DNA of 64,000 bases from Winogradskyella epiphytica (GTDB taxonomy: Bacteria > Bacteroidota > Bacteroidia > Flavobacteriales > Flavobacteriaceae): positions 620,001 to 684,000 of the forward strand of contig NZ_QJTD01000001.1 in assembly GCF_003217215.1 (NCBI RefSeq), given 5' to 3'. A program made the position numbers and the translations under genes. Numbering within the stretch: position 1 is the first letter of the stretch; the number at the start of each line of letters is the position of its first letter. Positions 1-8,547 of this stretch are shown here, in pieces. Under the pieces are notes generated by a model. It did not search any database. It was not told the origin of the DNA and saw nothing but the letters and a program-made list of their open reading frames with translations.

Positions 1-1488
1 GATGATTGTGAAACAATCAACCTGGATGCATTTAATAACAATGACATATCGTTCGATGCATATGTTAGAGTACCTCACAATACTGGTCCTGGTGGATATG
101 TATATACTTATGGAACTTTAACAGTATGGTATAATAGTGGTTCAGCTGCGGTTCCTCTTCAAGAATATGGGATTAATGACACTCATTGGACATATACTGA
201 TTCATTTGCTTATCTTGATATTCCAACTATATACTTATCTCTTGATTATAGCCTATTTGATGATACTGAAGGTGGTGGTATTTTTATTGTTTATCACGAA
301 AGTATTCAGGAATTTATGCGAGAATCGTGTGAGAACCAAATAACATTTCCTAAATTTTCTATCTCACCTGAAAACGTTAGTCTAAACTGTGGAGATGACT
401 CAGAAATAACATTTTATGTTGAGAATGAAAACAATACACCAGGAGAGTTAATTTATGTATGGAACGTCGGCAGTGGTTGGTTAAGGGATGGAGAACCTGT
501 TTCTTATTTTGAAACTACAACAAGTTCGGTAACCTTGCAGCCAGTTTCATTTCCACCTAGTGATGTTAAAGTAGAACCTGAAGTTGTTAATGGTGAAAAT
601 TTTCAGCAGCTAATAAGTAGTGTTACAATAAGTGATTTTAACCCAAACTTTGATATTTCAGGAGATAATTACGTTTGTGATACAGGAATTTACGCTTTTA
701 ACAATCTTCCTAACGGTATTTCAATTCAATCAGTAAGCACCTCAAACCCAAATATTGCAACAGCAACGTTAGATGGTAGTACTGGCGAAATTACAGTTAC
801 AAAAGTTGCAGATGGTATTATTACACTTTCAGCTGTTTTACAAAATTCTTGTAATCAAACAGCAACCCAAACAAAGGAGAATATCCAAATAGGTTTGCCT
901 TCTTCTGTTTTTAATGCAACAATCACAGGCAACAACTTTGTATGCCAAGGGCAGAATTACACTTACACGCTAAGTGGTGCAAACCATCCTTGTGTTAGTT
1001 CGGTGGTTTGGAGCGTTTCATCCAACCTGAACATTGTTTCCCAAGATTCCAATACCATAACGGTATCCCAAAACATCTTTGACAACCAATACGCAGGATT
1101 GATTACCGCAAGTATTCCGGGGACTGCCATTGAAGTGGAACAAGGGGTTTGGGTAGGTGTACCAAGCAATGCAGGGTTGACAATTCAAAAAATTGACACC
1201 TATGATTTTTATGTGGGTACGTGGACACAACTAAAAGCAAATTTTACACCACTTACTTATGAGGCCAACGACCCATTGGACGTCACATTTGAGTGGCAAA
1301 TACCAAACAGTATGGTCAGGAATTATGCAGACACGGCATATAAGGACGTTAATCCAAATAGTTCGGGACAGTTGACCATTGGAGTGAGAGCCGTATGCGA
1401 TTGCGGAAACGGTGAGTGGAGCTACAGAACGTTTGAAGTAGATAGCGACAGTGGTGGTGGAGGTAACGAGTTGACACCTATAGATTAA
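1..1488 (+). CDS. Large Ig/PKD-like surface or secreted protein, 3' part only
   Basis: The frame is open from the first base of the window, so this is the C-terminal 495 residues of a longer gene. The visible part is Thr/Ser/Asn/Gly-rich with paired cysteines and repeated beta-sandwich-like modules (two segments containing VC, at about residues 224 and 314), as in flavobacterial adhesin-like secreted proteins. It ends in an acidic Gly-rich linker (DSDSGGGG, then NELTPID). Proteins of this kind usually continue into a T9SS C-terminal sorting domain, and none is present, so the 3' end may have been lost. The stop lies 21 nt before a YAAC half-site and the IS110 insertion. It could be a cassette gene or a truncated resident gene. 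No enzymatic domain recognised. Confidence 0.75.
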   Translation, partial: DDCETINLDAFNNNDISFDAYVRVPHNTGPGGYVYTYGTLTVWYNSGSAAVPLQEYGINDTHWTYTDSFAYLDIPTIYLSLDYSLFDDTEGGGIFIVYHESIQEFMRESCENQITFPKFSISPENVSLNCGDDSEITFYVENENNTPGELIYVWNVGSGWLRDGEPVSYFETTTSSVTLQPVSFPPSDVKVEPEVVNGENFQQLISSVTISDFNPNFDISGDNYVCDTGIYAFNNLPNGISIQSVSTSNPNIATATLDGSTGEITVTKVADGIITLSAVLQNSCNQTATQTKENIQIGLPSSVFNATITGNNFVCQGQNYTYTLSGANHPCVSSVVWSVSSNLNIVSQDSNTITVSQNIFDNQYAGLITASIPGTAIEVEQGVWVGVPSNAGLTIQKIDTYDFYVGTWTQLKANFTPLTYEANDPLDVTFEWQIPNSMVRNYADTAYKDVNPNSSGQLTIGVRAVCDCGNGEWSYRTFEVDSDSGGGGNELTPID

Positions 1489-1539
1489 TATTAAAAAGCA
1501 CAGTGCCTAACAAAGAACTGAGTTAAAAAACAAGTAATT

Positions 1540-2505
1540 TTAAGCTAATCTAGAAACAAAATTCTCATCATAAGGTAAACCTGATTTAGCAATAGCAAAA
1601 GCCTGTTTTAACAACTTATTAGACACTGCAATTAACGCTAACTTTTTACTCTTTCCTTTTGCTACAATACGATCATAAATTTCTCTACAAGCTCGGTTGT
1701 GTTTACATGCTGAAAAAGCACATAAAAACAATAAGTTTCTCAACTTCTTATTCCCTACTTTACTAATCCTACTTCTTCCTCGAACACTGCTACCAGAAGC
1801 TCTAATTGTTGGAGTAATACCTACGTAACTACAGAGTTGTGCTGCGGTCTCAAACTTTTTAAAACCATCTGTTATAACTATTAAAAACAATGCTGTTTTT
1901 ACTCCCATTCCAGGAATACTCTTAAGCAACGTTAATTGCTGCTGTTGGTCTTGTTTTACGAGTTCTAAAAGACGCTTCTCAAGCATTACTATTTCTTTAT
2001 CTAGATGTTTTAACTGTCGTTTTAGAGAGCTATAAACCATACGTGAAGGAATACCTAAAACATCTTCACCATGAAGTTTGTTCTTGGTTGCTGTACGTTG
2101 TTTAATGTAGTTATCTAACAATCTAAAAAGCTGTAAGCACTCTGCCTGCACTTCTGTATAAGCATTATAAATTGGCAATTCATTCATGGTCCCGTATTCA
2201 CATATAGCCTTAGCATCACTCTTATCTGTTTTTACCTTAGCTAATTTCATCTGGATAAAACGCTTAACCGATAAAGGATTAACAACAGACACTGTTACAT
2301 CGTGCTTATGTAAAAACTGGGCAAACCTATAATGATAATAACCTGTAGCTTCCATAACTACTAATGCTGTTTTAGGCAGTGTTTTTAAAAAACTTTTAAA
2401 GCCCTTTTCATCATTCTTTAATTGCGTATGTCCGGTTGCTACACAATACACATCAAAGACATTTTTACTAATGTCAATACCATAAATTTTTCTATCTTTA
2501 GTCAT
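1540..2505 (-). CDS. IS110-family transposase (DEDD/RuvC-like plus Transposase_20)
   Basis: Recombinase that moves the element by the RNA-guided IS110 mechanism. The N-terminal RuvC-like DEDD domain shows the first Asp in YGIDIS, Glu in VVMEATG and the Asp pair in VKTDKSDAKA. The C-terminal Transposase_20 region has the helix-hairpin-helix-like SIPGMG and the GSSVRGRSRISKVGNKKLR segment, in which the family's catalytic serine is expected. About 320 aa is normal length and the frame is intact, so it may be active. I prefer the ATG at 2505 (MTKDRKIYGID); an in-frame ATG at 2529 adds eight residues. Degraded paralogue at about 15.5 kb. Confidence 0.93.
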   Translation of the reverse strand: MTKDRKIYGIDISKNVFDVYCVATGHTQLKNDEKGFKSFLKTLPKTALVVMEATGYYHYRFAQFLHKHDVTVSVVNPLSVKRFIQMKLAKVKTDKSDAKAICEYGTMNELPIYNAYTEVQAECLQLFRLLDNYIKQRTATKNKLHGEDVLGIPSRMVYSSLKRQLKHLDKEIVMLEKRLLELVKQDQQQQLTLLKSIPGMGVKTALFLIVITDGFKKFETAAQLCSYVGITPTIRASGSSVRGRSRISKVGNKKLRNLLFLCAFSACKHNRACREIYDRIVAKGKSKKLALIAVSNKLLKQAFAIAKSGLPYDENFVSRLA

Positions 2506-2529
2506 AAGAACTGAATTTGGAAAGGACAT

Positions 2530-2714
2530 TCTACTTTACTTTCAACAACTTAAAATCGAGATCTTGGTCTCACAGAACTGAACGAAATTTAGGTAGAAAA
2601 AGAGAGAGGATTATCAATGTTGTCGAAGTCTAAGCTTCACCGTATATACTAACCTTAATTCTCTCTTTTGTTCTTTCTGATTATCTAATAAATTTAATGA
2701 ATTGTAAACTTAAG
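2530..2714 (-). ncRNA. Candidate bridge (seek) RNA region of the IS110 element
   Basis: IS110-group elements encode a structured guide RNA in the non-coding end upstream of the transposase. This stretch has the right place and size. A long stem forms between 2597-2613 and 2655-2669 (GA-rich arm against TC-rich arm), closing a loop of about 40 nt with an inner GAAG/CTTC hairpin (2625-2638). The loop contains CCGTATATA (2640-2648) followed by CTAACC (2649-2654). These match the two flanks of the insertion: CCTAAC on one side (1506-1511) and CCGTATATA on the other (2715-2723). This fits a target-binding loop. No transcript evidence. Confidence 0.5.
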
Positions 2715-2786
2715 CCGTATATAAAAAATAGCAGTTAAGGGCTAAGCCAAGAGTTTGGTTCTTTCTGCTATCTTTATTCTACACGG
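2715..2786 (+). other. attC-like hairpin, remainder of the site split by IS110
   Basis: The left arm at 2715-2734 (CCGTATATAAAAAATAGCAG) pairs with the right arm at 2765-2786, which ends TACACGG, giving an imperfect stem of about 20 bp. It has the same form as the sites at 14.8, 51.4 and 52.2 kb: a YAAC half-site, a short spacer, then (C)CGTRTATA and a returning arm. Here the YAAC half-site is displaced to 1508-1511 by the IS110 element. Confidence 0.6.
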
Positions 2787-2857
2787 AAAAATGGCACATA
2801 CAAACCTGCTACTTTTCAAGATATACAAACCGTTGCTCCTCTGGAGCTGGTGTGGAT

Positions 2858-5293
2858 TTATAGGGTGTATTTTACAGACACAATTAGGTTTCTCCCTGCT
2901 GCGGCGATTCCTGAGGAGTAGGTTTTGTAGCGTTGGTCTGTGATGTTTTCTAGACTTGCTGTGAGACTCCAATTTTCATTGTATTGAAATTGACTTCTTA
3001 AATTGAGCGTATGCCATGCTGGGGCGAAAGGATTGCCGTTTTTATCCAAGGCGTATAAATAATCTTTAGATTTTTCAGACCTTGCTAATTGATTAAATGA
3101 TAACTCGTTATTATAAACTACAAAGGCATCCAAGACTAGCTTATCTGCTTTCCAAATGAAATGGGTACGACCAAAGCTTGGTGCTACATGCCTTACTGGT
3201 TCTTCAATCCCATTATTATCTTCAGTTCCTCCAATAATATTGTATTGGGAACGCAGCTTTAATTCTTTGCTAAAGTTGACTTCCATGCCTGCTTCAAAAC
3301 CGTAAATCCAGGCTTTTGAGGCATTCTGAATGGCTTGGATTGTACTTAATTCGCCATCATAATCCATTTCCGTTTCACCATTCAATGTGTAATTTCTTCG
3401 GATTAAAACATTATCTAAAAAGGTGTAATAGGTGGCTAAATCGAAAATGACTTTGTTGTCGAAGTTTAGTTTTAATCCTAATTCGCCACCATAAGCATAT
3501 TCGGCTTTTAAGTTTTTATTCGGTACCACGACGGCTCCTGGTTCTGAGTCGAATACTTTTCCTATGTCATCTATATTCGGTGCTCTAAATGCTGTGGAGG
3601 CATTCAACTTCCACTGGATCATCTCACTTGGTGACCATGTAATTCCTGCCATTCCGGTTAGCGCTCCTGTATTGACCTCAGCGTCTGAAAAAGGAAGGTT
3701 TAAATAGGTATTGTTCTGTGTGAAATCGGCCTGAGACATCACCTGGTTATATCTTAGTCCTGACTGGAACACGAACTTTCTATTGGGTTTGTATTTTAGT
3801 CCTGTATAGGCTGCGGCAGATTGCCAAGTCGAGCCATTGGGATAGCGTGTGACACTTGGCGTGCTTGTATTTAAATCTAAGTTCTGCACCTCAGCTTCTG
3901 AGCCTACGGTATTGTATAAATACTCCGCTCCATAGAATAATGTGGTTTTTGAGCCTAGTCGTTTTTCAATATCGAGATTAAAGGAAATGGCATCTACATT
4001 TTCAGCTCTTTCATCTCTCAACTCTGACCCGAAATCTCTATCGCTCCTACTTTCTTGAAAGTTTTGATAGGCTAATGTCGTCTGAATTTTATCGTATAGG
4101 TTTGAACTACTACTCAGCTTGGTGATTTGAAAATTTCCCATGAACCATTGTTGCGGCCCATAATTCCATTCGGCTGAGCGTAAATTATCTCCTTTGTAGC
4201 GTACTAATCTGTCGTACCTTGAATAGTCTGACGTTGTAGAGAAATACAGTCCTAAGTCGAAATCTAAATTATCTGAAGGTTCATAACGCAACTTTTGCAT
4301 CACATTAATCTGATCGTAACCTGTTGGGGTTTGAACTTTTGGGTTTGCATTCACGATAGTCACATCTTCTCCGTTTTGCTGTGCAACCACATGTTGACGG
4401 AGGTATTCTTCCGGTCCATGACTCCCCATTCTTAAATCGTCGAAATCGGTATAACTAACACTAGTTAAAAAGGCCCATTTTCTATAACCCAAATTAAAAT
4501 CTAAATGTCCCGTTTTTTCATGGCTTGCACTGGCATACCTTGTTAAGGCGTTTCCACTTAAGAACACGTCATCTGTATAGGACACCTGTGGTTTTTTGGT
4601 ATAAAAGCTCATTACACCACCTATGGCATCACTTCCGTAAACGACAGAACCTGCTCCAAGAGTCACTTCGGTATTTTGGATGGCCAAGGGATCTATAGAA
4701 ATTACATTCTGAAGATTACCGCCTCTAAAGATAGCATTATTCATTCGCACACCATCGACAGTAATTAATAGGCGATTCGTAGAAAAGCCTCTTATCATTG
4801 GACTTCCACCTCCCATCTGGCTTTTCTGAATATAGATATTTCCGGTTCCTTCTAAAAGGTCTGCACTAGTTTGCGGATTAGCTAAAGCAATTTCAGATGC
4901 ATTTATACTCACCACTGATTTTGGAATATCCCGTTTGTTCTGCTCGAACTTAGACGCCGAAATCACGATCTGTTTTAAATCTTCCACCTTTGGAGAGAGA
5001 TAAACGATATAGTTGTTTTGGGCAATTTCAGATTTGGTGAGTTGGAATTTTTCATAGAGGAAGTTTTTAAAAAAAATCATCTCATCCTCATCAAAAATAT
5101 CTAACGAGGTTTGCCCATCTATATCGGTAACCCTTGTTTTATTTTTATTTAAATTATATAAGGCAATACCCGGAATAGGTTCAAGGGTATCTTCTTCTAA
5201 AACCGTCACCTTTTGCGCGTAGGTTATCTGTAAACAAAGCATCAAGAAAATGCTAAATCTAACCGTGCTCTTTATAATTGAACTCATTATCAA
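2858..5293 (-). CDS. TonB-dependent outer-membrane receptor (haem/vitamin-type)
   Basis: Energised outer-membrane importer of 811 aa. It has a signal peptide (cleavage near ITYAQ), a short carboxypeptidase-regulatory-like N-terminal domain (about 27-110), a plug (about 120-235) with the MIRGFSTNRLLITVDGVRMN and VVYGSDAIGGVM blocks, and a beta-barrel ending in an aromatic, Phe-less strand (VSVKYTL). The plug wording resembles haemoglobin/haem and cobalamin receptors, but the substrate cannot be fixed from sequence. It is third in a minus-strand series after porZ and recO, with a 22-bp gap to recO, so it may be co-transcribed. Alternative start 5287. Confidence 0.9.
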   Translation of the reverse strand: MIMSSIIKSTVRFSIFLMLCLQITYAQKVTVLEEDTLEPIPGIALYNLNKNKTRVTDIDGQTSLDIFDEDEMIFFKNFLYEKFQLTKSEIAQNNYIVYLSPKVEDLKQIVISASKFEQNKRDIPKSVVSINASEIALANPQTSADLLEGTGNIYIQKSQMGGGSPMIRGFSTNRLLITVDGVRMNNAIFRGGNLQNVISIDPLAIQNTEVTLGAGSVVYGSDAIGGVMSFYTKKPQVSYTDDVFLSGNALTRYASASHEKTGHLDFNLGYRKWAFLTSVSYTDFDDLRMGSHGPEEYLRQHVVAQQNGEDVTIVNANPKVQTPTGYDQINVMQKLRYEPSDNLDFDLGLYFSTTSDYSRYDRLVRYKGDNLRSAEWNYGPQQWFMGNFQITKLSSSSNLYDKIQTTLAYQNFQESRSDRDFGSELRDERAENVDAISFNLDIEKRLGSKTTLFYGAEYLYNTVGSEAEVQNLDLNTSTPSVTRYPNGSTWQSAAAYTGLKYKPNRKFVFQSGLRYNQVMSQADFTQNNTYLNLPFSDAEVNTGALTGMAGITWSPSEMIQWKLNASTAFRAPNIDDIGKVFDSEPGAVVVPNKNLKAEYAYGGELGLKLNFDNKVIFDLATYYTFLDNVLIRRNYTLNGETEMDYDGELSTIQAIQNASKAWIYGFEAGMEVNFSKELKLRSQYNIIGGTEDNNGIEEPVRHVAPSFGRTHFIWKADKLVLDAFVVYNNELSFNQLARSEKSKDYLYALDKNGNPFAPAWHTLNLRSQFQYNENWSLTASLENITDQRYKTYSSGIAAAGRNLIVSVKYTL

Positions 5294-5315
5294 AATCTAA
5301 TTTTGGAATTACAGC

Positions 5316-6035
5316 TTAATGAAACACATCGTTAAGCACTTGTAATGATCTCGGTTTTTTAAAACTACCCAAATGTAATTCAAAATAATACAGTAGCATA
5401 TTCAAAAATTCTTGCCTTTGCTTTCCCGTGATTTTTACAGCATTTAAAGCATCAAAATTTGTGCCCAACAGCTGTTTTAGGATTATTAAATTTTCCCCTG
5501 ATACGGAGTATATTCCGTGATTAGAATTTTCAAAAACTCCTGTTTCTAAATTAAAATAGGAAAAATCAGTATTTACACTTTCAGGTTGAAAGCCTAAATA
5601 GCGTGTTAGCTTCAATAAAAACAATAAATGAAAGTTTGAAAATTGGTCTTCGTTATCTAAATATTGAAGGGCTGTAGCCATAAAATGAAATAAATCTTCA
5701 TTCTTTTCTTCTTCTTTTAAAACGTTAGAAAGGATTTCAGATAAAAATAAGACGATAGAACTTTTGAAGATGTTGTTGTGAAGGGTGCTGTAAACATAAC
5801 TGAACTTGACTTCCTTAATCGCATGAAGGCTTTGGTTGGGTTTGTAAACCTCTTCAATTTCTAATTGCGATAGGGCCTGAAAATAAACCGTTTTAGACAG
5901 TCCTTTTTTTGATTTTAAAACCCCTCTAAGCAAATAACTGACCACCCCTCTTTGTTCGGTATAGCACTTAACGATAAGATCGTATTCTCTATACTTTAAT
6001 TTTGAAAGGACGATGCTGCTATTTTTTGAAAGCAT
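5316..6035 (-). CDS. recO: DNA repair protein RecO
   Basis: Recombination mediator that loads RecA on SSB-coated DNA (RecFOR pathway) and anneals strands. The N-terminal OB fold is visible (IVLSKLKYREYDLIVKCYT, LLRGVLKSKKG), followed by the helical RecO_C region. At 239 aa it is the usual Bacteroidota length, and the zinc-finger cysteines of many RecO proteins are absent, as is usual in this phylum. It starts 3 bp after the porZ stop, implying translational coupling. Confidence 0.93.
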   Translation of the reverse strand: MLSKNSSIVLSKLKYREYDLIVKCYTEQRGVVSYLLRGVLKSKKGLSKTVYFQALSQLEIEEVYKPNQSLHAIKEVKFSYVYSTLHNNIFKSSIVLFLSEILSNVLKEEEKNEDLFHFMATALQYLDNEDQFSNFHLLFLLKLTRYLGFQPESVNTDFSYFNLETGVFENSNHGIYSVSGENLIILKQLLGTNFDALNAVKITGKQRQEFLNMLLYYFELHLGSFKKPRSLQVLNDVFH

Positions 6036-6038
6036 GGT

Positions 6039-8426
6039 TTATCTAACGATTAGAACTTTAAGCACTTTAGTTTCGAAGGATTCCAAATCTGAAATCATAA
6101 TTAAATACACTCCTGTTCTCACCACATTATTGGCAAGGTTTTTTCCGTTCCAAATGGCTGTACCGCCATCTATGGCGAAGTTATAATTAGAGTTAGACGC
6201 TCTTAAATTTATATTGGACTGGGCTTCGGCGACTAGATTTCCTTCGACATCCGTGATTTTTATATTCACCCGATCTGTAAGTCCTTTTATTTTAATGCCT
6301 TTATTGATATCGTTCAGGTCGTTATAGCCTAGAATATCATATTCTGGACGCACTGGGTTTGGATATACGAACGCCTCTTCTAATGTAGATTGCGGCTTAG
6401 AGCTTCCCGCTTTAAAAGACATTAATCCCTTATCTGTCCCGATATAAATCTCACCATTATTAGGGTTTATAGAAATATCATTAATACGATTAGAGGGTAG
6501 TGGCGAATTGGTAGTTGTAAAATGATAAATGGTTTTTTGACCATCGGGAGAGAAATAAAAAACTCCTGAATCTGCTGTACCCACCCATTTATTGTTGGAG
6601 CCATCGACTTTAATATCGGTGACCGATTGACCTTCCAAAAGCTCTTTAGGAATACCATCTTCTAGAATAATAATAGATCGTAAAATCGGATTAGGGTCAT
6701 CATAAAACCCAGAAGTATTATATAAAACTCGTATGCCATTGGTGGTACCTAGCCATAATTGATTTCTATTATCCATAGTTACAGCAATAAAGCGCGTATA
6801 TGGCGAGATGTTTTGAGCTTCGGAATTTAAATTTCGGATTGGCGAATTTGGCACAGTTTCGTTATATGCTATTAAACCGTTGGAATAGGAACCAATCCAT
6901 TTCGTCCCGTTATTATCGATAGCCATATCAAAAAAACCAGTTTCATCTGTAAAAGGATCATCGATGATATCTGAAAAACTATATGCTTGCCAATTCCCAC
7001 TAGTGGGATCATAAGTTTTTAAAGCAGCATCAACTCTACTTGTTAGAGACCATAACAACCCATTCCTATCAAATTCCAAAGCTGAAACTCTGACTTCAGT
7101 AGCGTCAGGGTTATTGGGGTTAAAATAAGATTCCAATCCACTATTAGTTTCATCTAAACGCTGTGTGGCTTCAAACTCATTTAATTCTACAATACCTTCA
7201 TGAAAAGAACTAATAAATACGTGATTAGTATTGAAAGGATTAACGGCTATTTCATTTAATTCTAGAGTTCCAAAAAGACTATCTACAGGAATAGTATTCC
7301 ACAGGTCCTGTGAGTAGTAACTCACACCTTTAGAAGTCAACGGATAGGGGTTTAAGGCTGCTGTATATTTACCATAACTCACCCATACCACACCCGTAGT
7401 GGCATTTAGTCTAAAGACTTCATTGGCCAAAGGCCCGTTGGGTTTAATCACGGTATAAAGTTGGTTTTCCGCCATCGGAATGTTTAGTACACCTAAATCC
7501 TTTGTACCGATAAATATCTCATCATCCGTTATAGTTGCAGAGGTGAAATTTGTTAAAAAATCTTGTGTTGGTTGATAGTTATGAAGCAGTTGTAAATTTT
7601 GATCATAGACATATACAGCATTTGATGTGCTGTATAAAAGGAATGAATCGACCACATCTGCATCTAATGGAAGAGATGCTAGGGTAAATAAATTAGTGGT
7701 TGTAGTTCCGTCAATTTCATAGAGTACTCTATTACTACGTACCGCATACACCTTGTTATTAAATGTATTTACGCTGTGATAATTGCCAAATAGAACAGTT
7801 TGCCATTGGGCAAAATCTATTAAATTTGGATTATTTAAATCGGCTTTCTTTAAACCATTGGCATCTAAACAGGCCACATAAATCTCGCCATTTAATATTG
7901 CAACTTGTTTGACAGTAATTTGTGTGCCACCATTGCCTAAAAAGTAACTGTCTCCGAATTCTAAACCCTCTAAATCATATATTGAGATACCATAATCAGT
8001 TGAAATATAAACCAATCCTTCAAACTCATAGAAATGGTTGATCCGCTTATTTACAGGCGTGATATTGGGTTTGTCTAAAATATCTACAACAGTCAATACG
8101 GTGTCCTCTGTTTCGGAATACACTTCAATCAAACCAGTTTCATAACCTATAAGTAAATACTGATAAGTTTCGCTGTAATAAATCGTGGTAATTTGCTGAC
8201 CTGACAGCCCATCAACTGTGGTAATTGTTTTTAATTCATTGGTTAAAGTATTGTATTCGAATACCGCATTTTGTGCCGCCGCATATATTTTATTTTCACC
8301 ACCTACCACATCGACAATAGAGTTGTACGAAAAATGTCCTTTCCACAGGGCTGAGAAATCTTGACTATAACTTGAAAAAGAAAGTCCAAATACTAGTATA
8401 AAGATTTTAAAAATAGTGCTACGCAT
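6039..8426 (-). CDS. porZ: PorZ-type T9SS beta-propeller protein
   Basis: Surface protein of the type IX secretion attachment complex, which in Porphyromonas passes anionic LPS to the PorU sortase. At 795 aa it has a signal peptide (SSYSQ), many YWTD/NHL-like propeller blades of the two-component-regulator type (for example LSGQQITTIYY, DNNGTKWIGS, TMDNRNQLWLGTTNG, DGSNNKWVGTADSG) and a C-terminal domain from about residue 690 (YPNPVRPEY ... GVYLIMISD) with T9SS sorting features. Order porZ-recO, nearly abutting. Family assignment rests on domain order and the N-terminal FSALWKGHFSYN block. Confidence 0.85.
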   Translation of the reverse strand: MRSTIFKIFILVFGLSFSSYSQDFSALWKGHFSYNSIVDVVGGENKIYAAAQNAVFEYNTLTNELKTITTVDGLSGQQITTIYYSETYQYLLIGYETGLIEVYSETEDTVLTVVDILDKPNITPVNKRINHFYEFEGLVYISTDYGISIYDLEGLEFGDSYFLGNGGTQITVKQVAILNGEIYVACLDANGLKKADLNNPNLIDFAQWQTVLFGNYHSVNTFNNKVYAVRSNRVLYEIDGTTTTNLFTLASLPLDADVVDSFLLYSTSNAVYVYDQNLQLLHNYQPTQDFLTNFTSATITDDEIFIGTKDLGVLNIPMAENQLYTVIKPNGPLANEVFRLNATTGVVWVSYGKYTAALNPYPLTSKGVSYYSQDLWNTIPVDSLFGTLELNEIAVNPFNTNHVFISSFHEGIVELNEFEATQRLDETNSGLESYFNPNNPDATEVRVSALEFDRNGLLWSLTSRVDAALKTYDPTSGNWQAYSFSDIIDDPFTDETGFFDMAIDNNGTKWIGSYSNGLIAYNETVPNSPIRNLNSEAQNISPYTRFIAVTMDNRNQLWLGTTNGIRVLYNTSGFYDDPNPILRSIIILEDGIPKELLEGQSVTDIKVDGSNNKWVGTADSGVFYFSPDGQKTIYHFTTTNSPLPSNRINDISINPNNGEIYIGTDKGLMSFKAGSSKPQSTLEEAFVYPNPVRPEYDILGYNDLNDINKGIKIKGLTDRVNIKITDVEGNLVAEAQSNINLRASNSNYNFAIDGGTAIWNGKNLANNVVRTGVYLIMISDLESFETKVLKVLIVR

Positions 8427-8494
8427 TCGTTAATTAGGTTTGCTCAAAGATATTAATAGTAACGATAATATGAGGCTAATCATATATTATGTGA

Positions 8495-8526
8495 TAAAAA
8501 AAGCTTCCATGAAAACACAGAAGCTC
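8495..8526 (-). terminator. Rho-independent terminator of gdhA
   Basis: Read on the minus strand: an AGCTTC arm, a 12-nt loop, a GAAGCT arm, then a run of T. It lies 22 bp past the gdhA stop. Confidence 0.75.
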
Positions 8527-8547
8527 TATATAAAATGAATGCAAGAG

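Larger units (their letters stand above)
1512..2714 (-). mobile_element. IS110-family insertion sequence inserted in an attC-like site
   Basis: The element holds one DEDD transposase gene and about 210 nt of non-coding DNA upstream of it, the layout of the IS110 group, without long terminal inverted repeats. The 3' boundary is set by a 25-nt run starting AACAAAGAACTGAG that also begins the decayed copy at 15459. At the other end the host sequence resumes near 2715 as the left arm of a palindrome. The element therefore sits between a YAAC half-site (1508-1511) and the stem of an attC-like hairpin. Exact ends are inferred to within a few bases. Confidence 0.8.

Noticed and set aside
137..343. 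68-aa ORF overlapping the first gene
   Set aside because: The frame of the 1-1488 gene is open through it and has coding composition; this is a shadow.
963..1230. Antisense ORFs within the surface-protein gene
   Set aside because: Shadows on the other strand with no start context or family resemblance.
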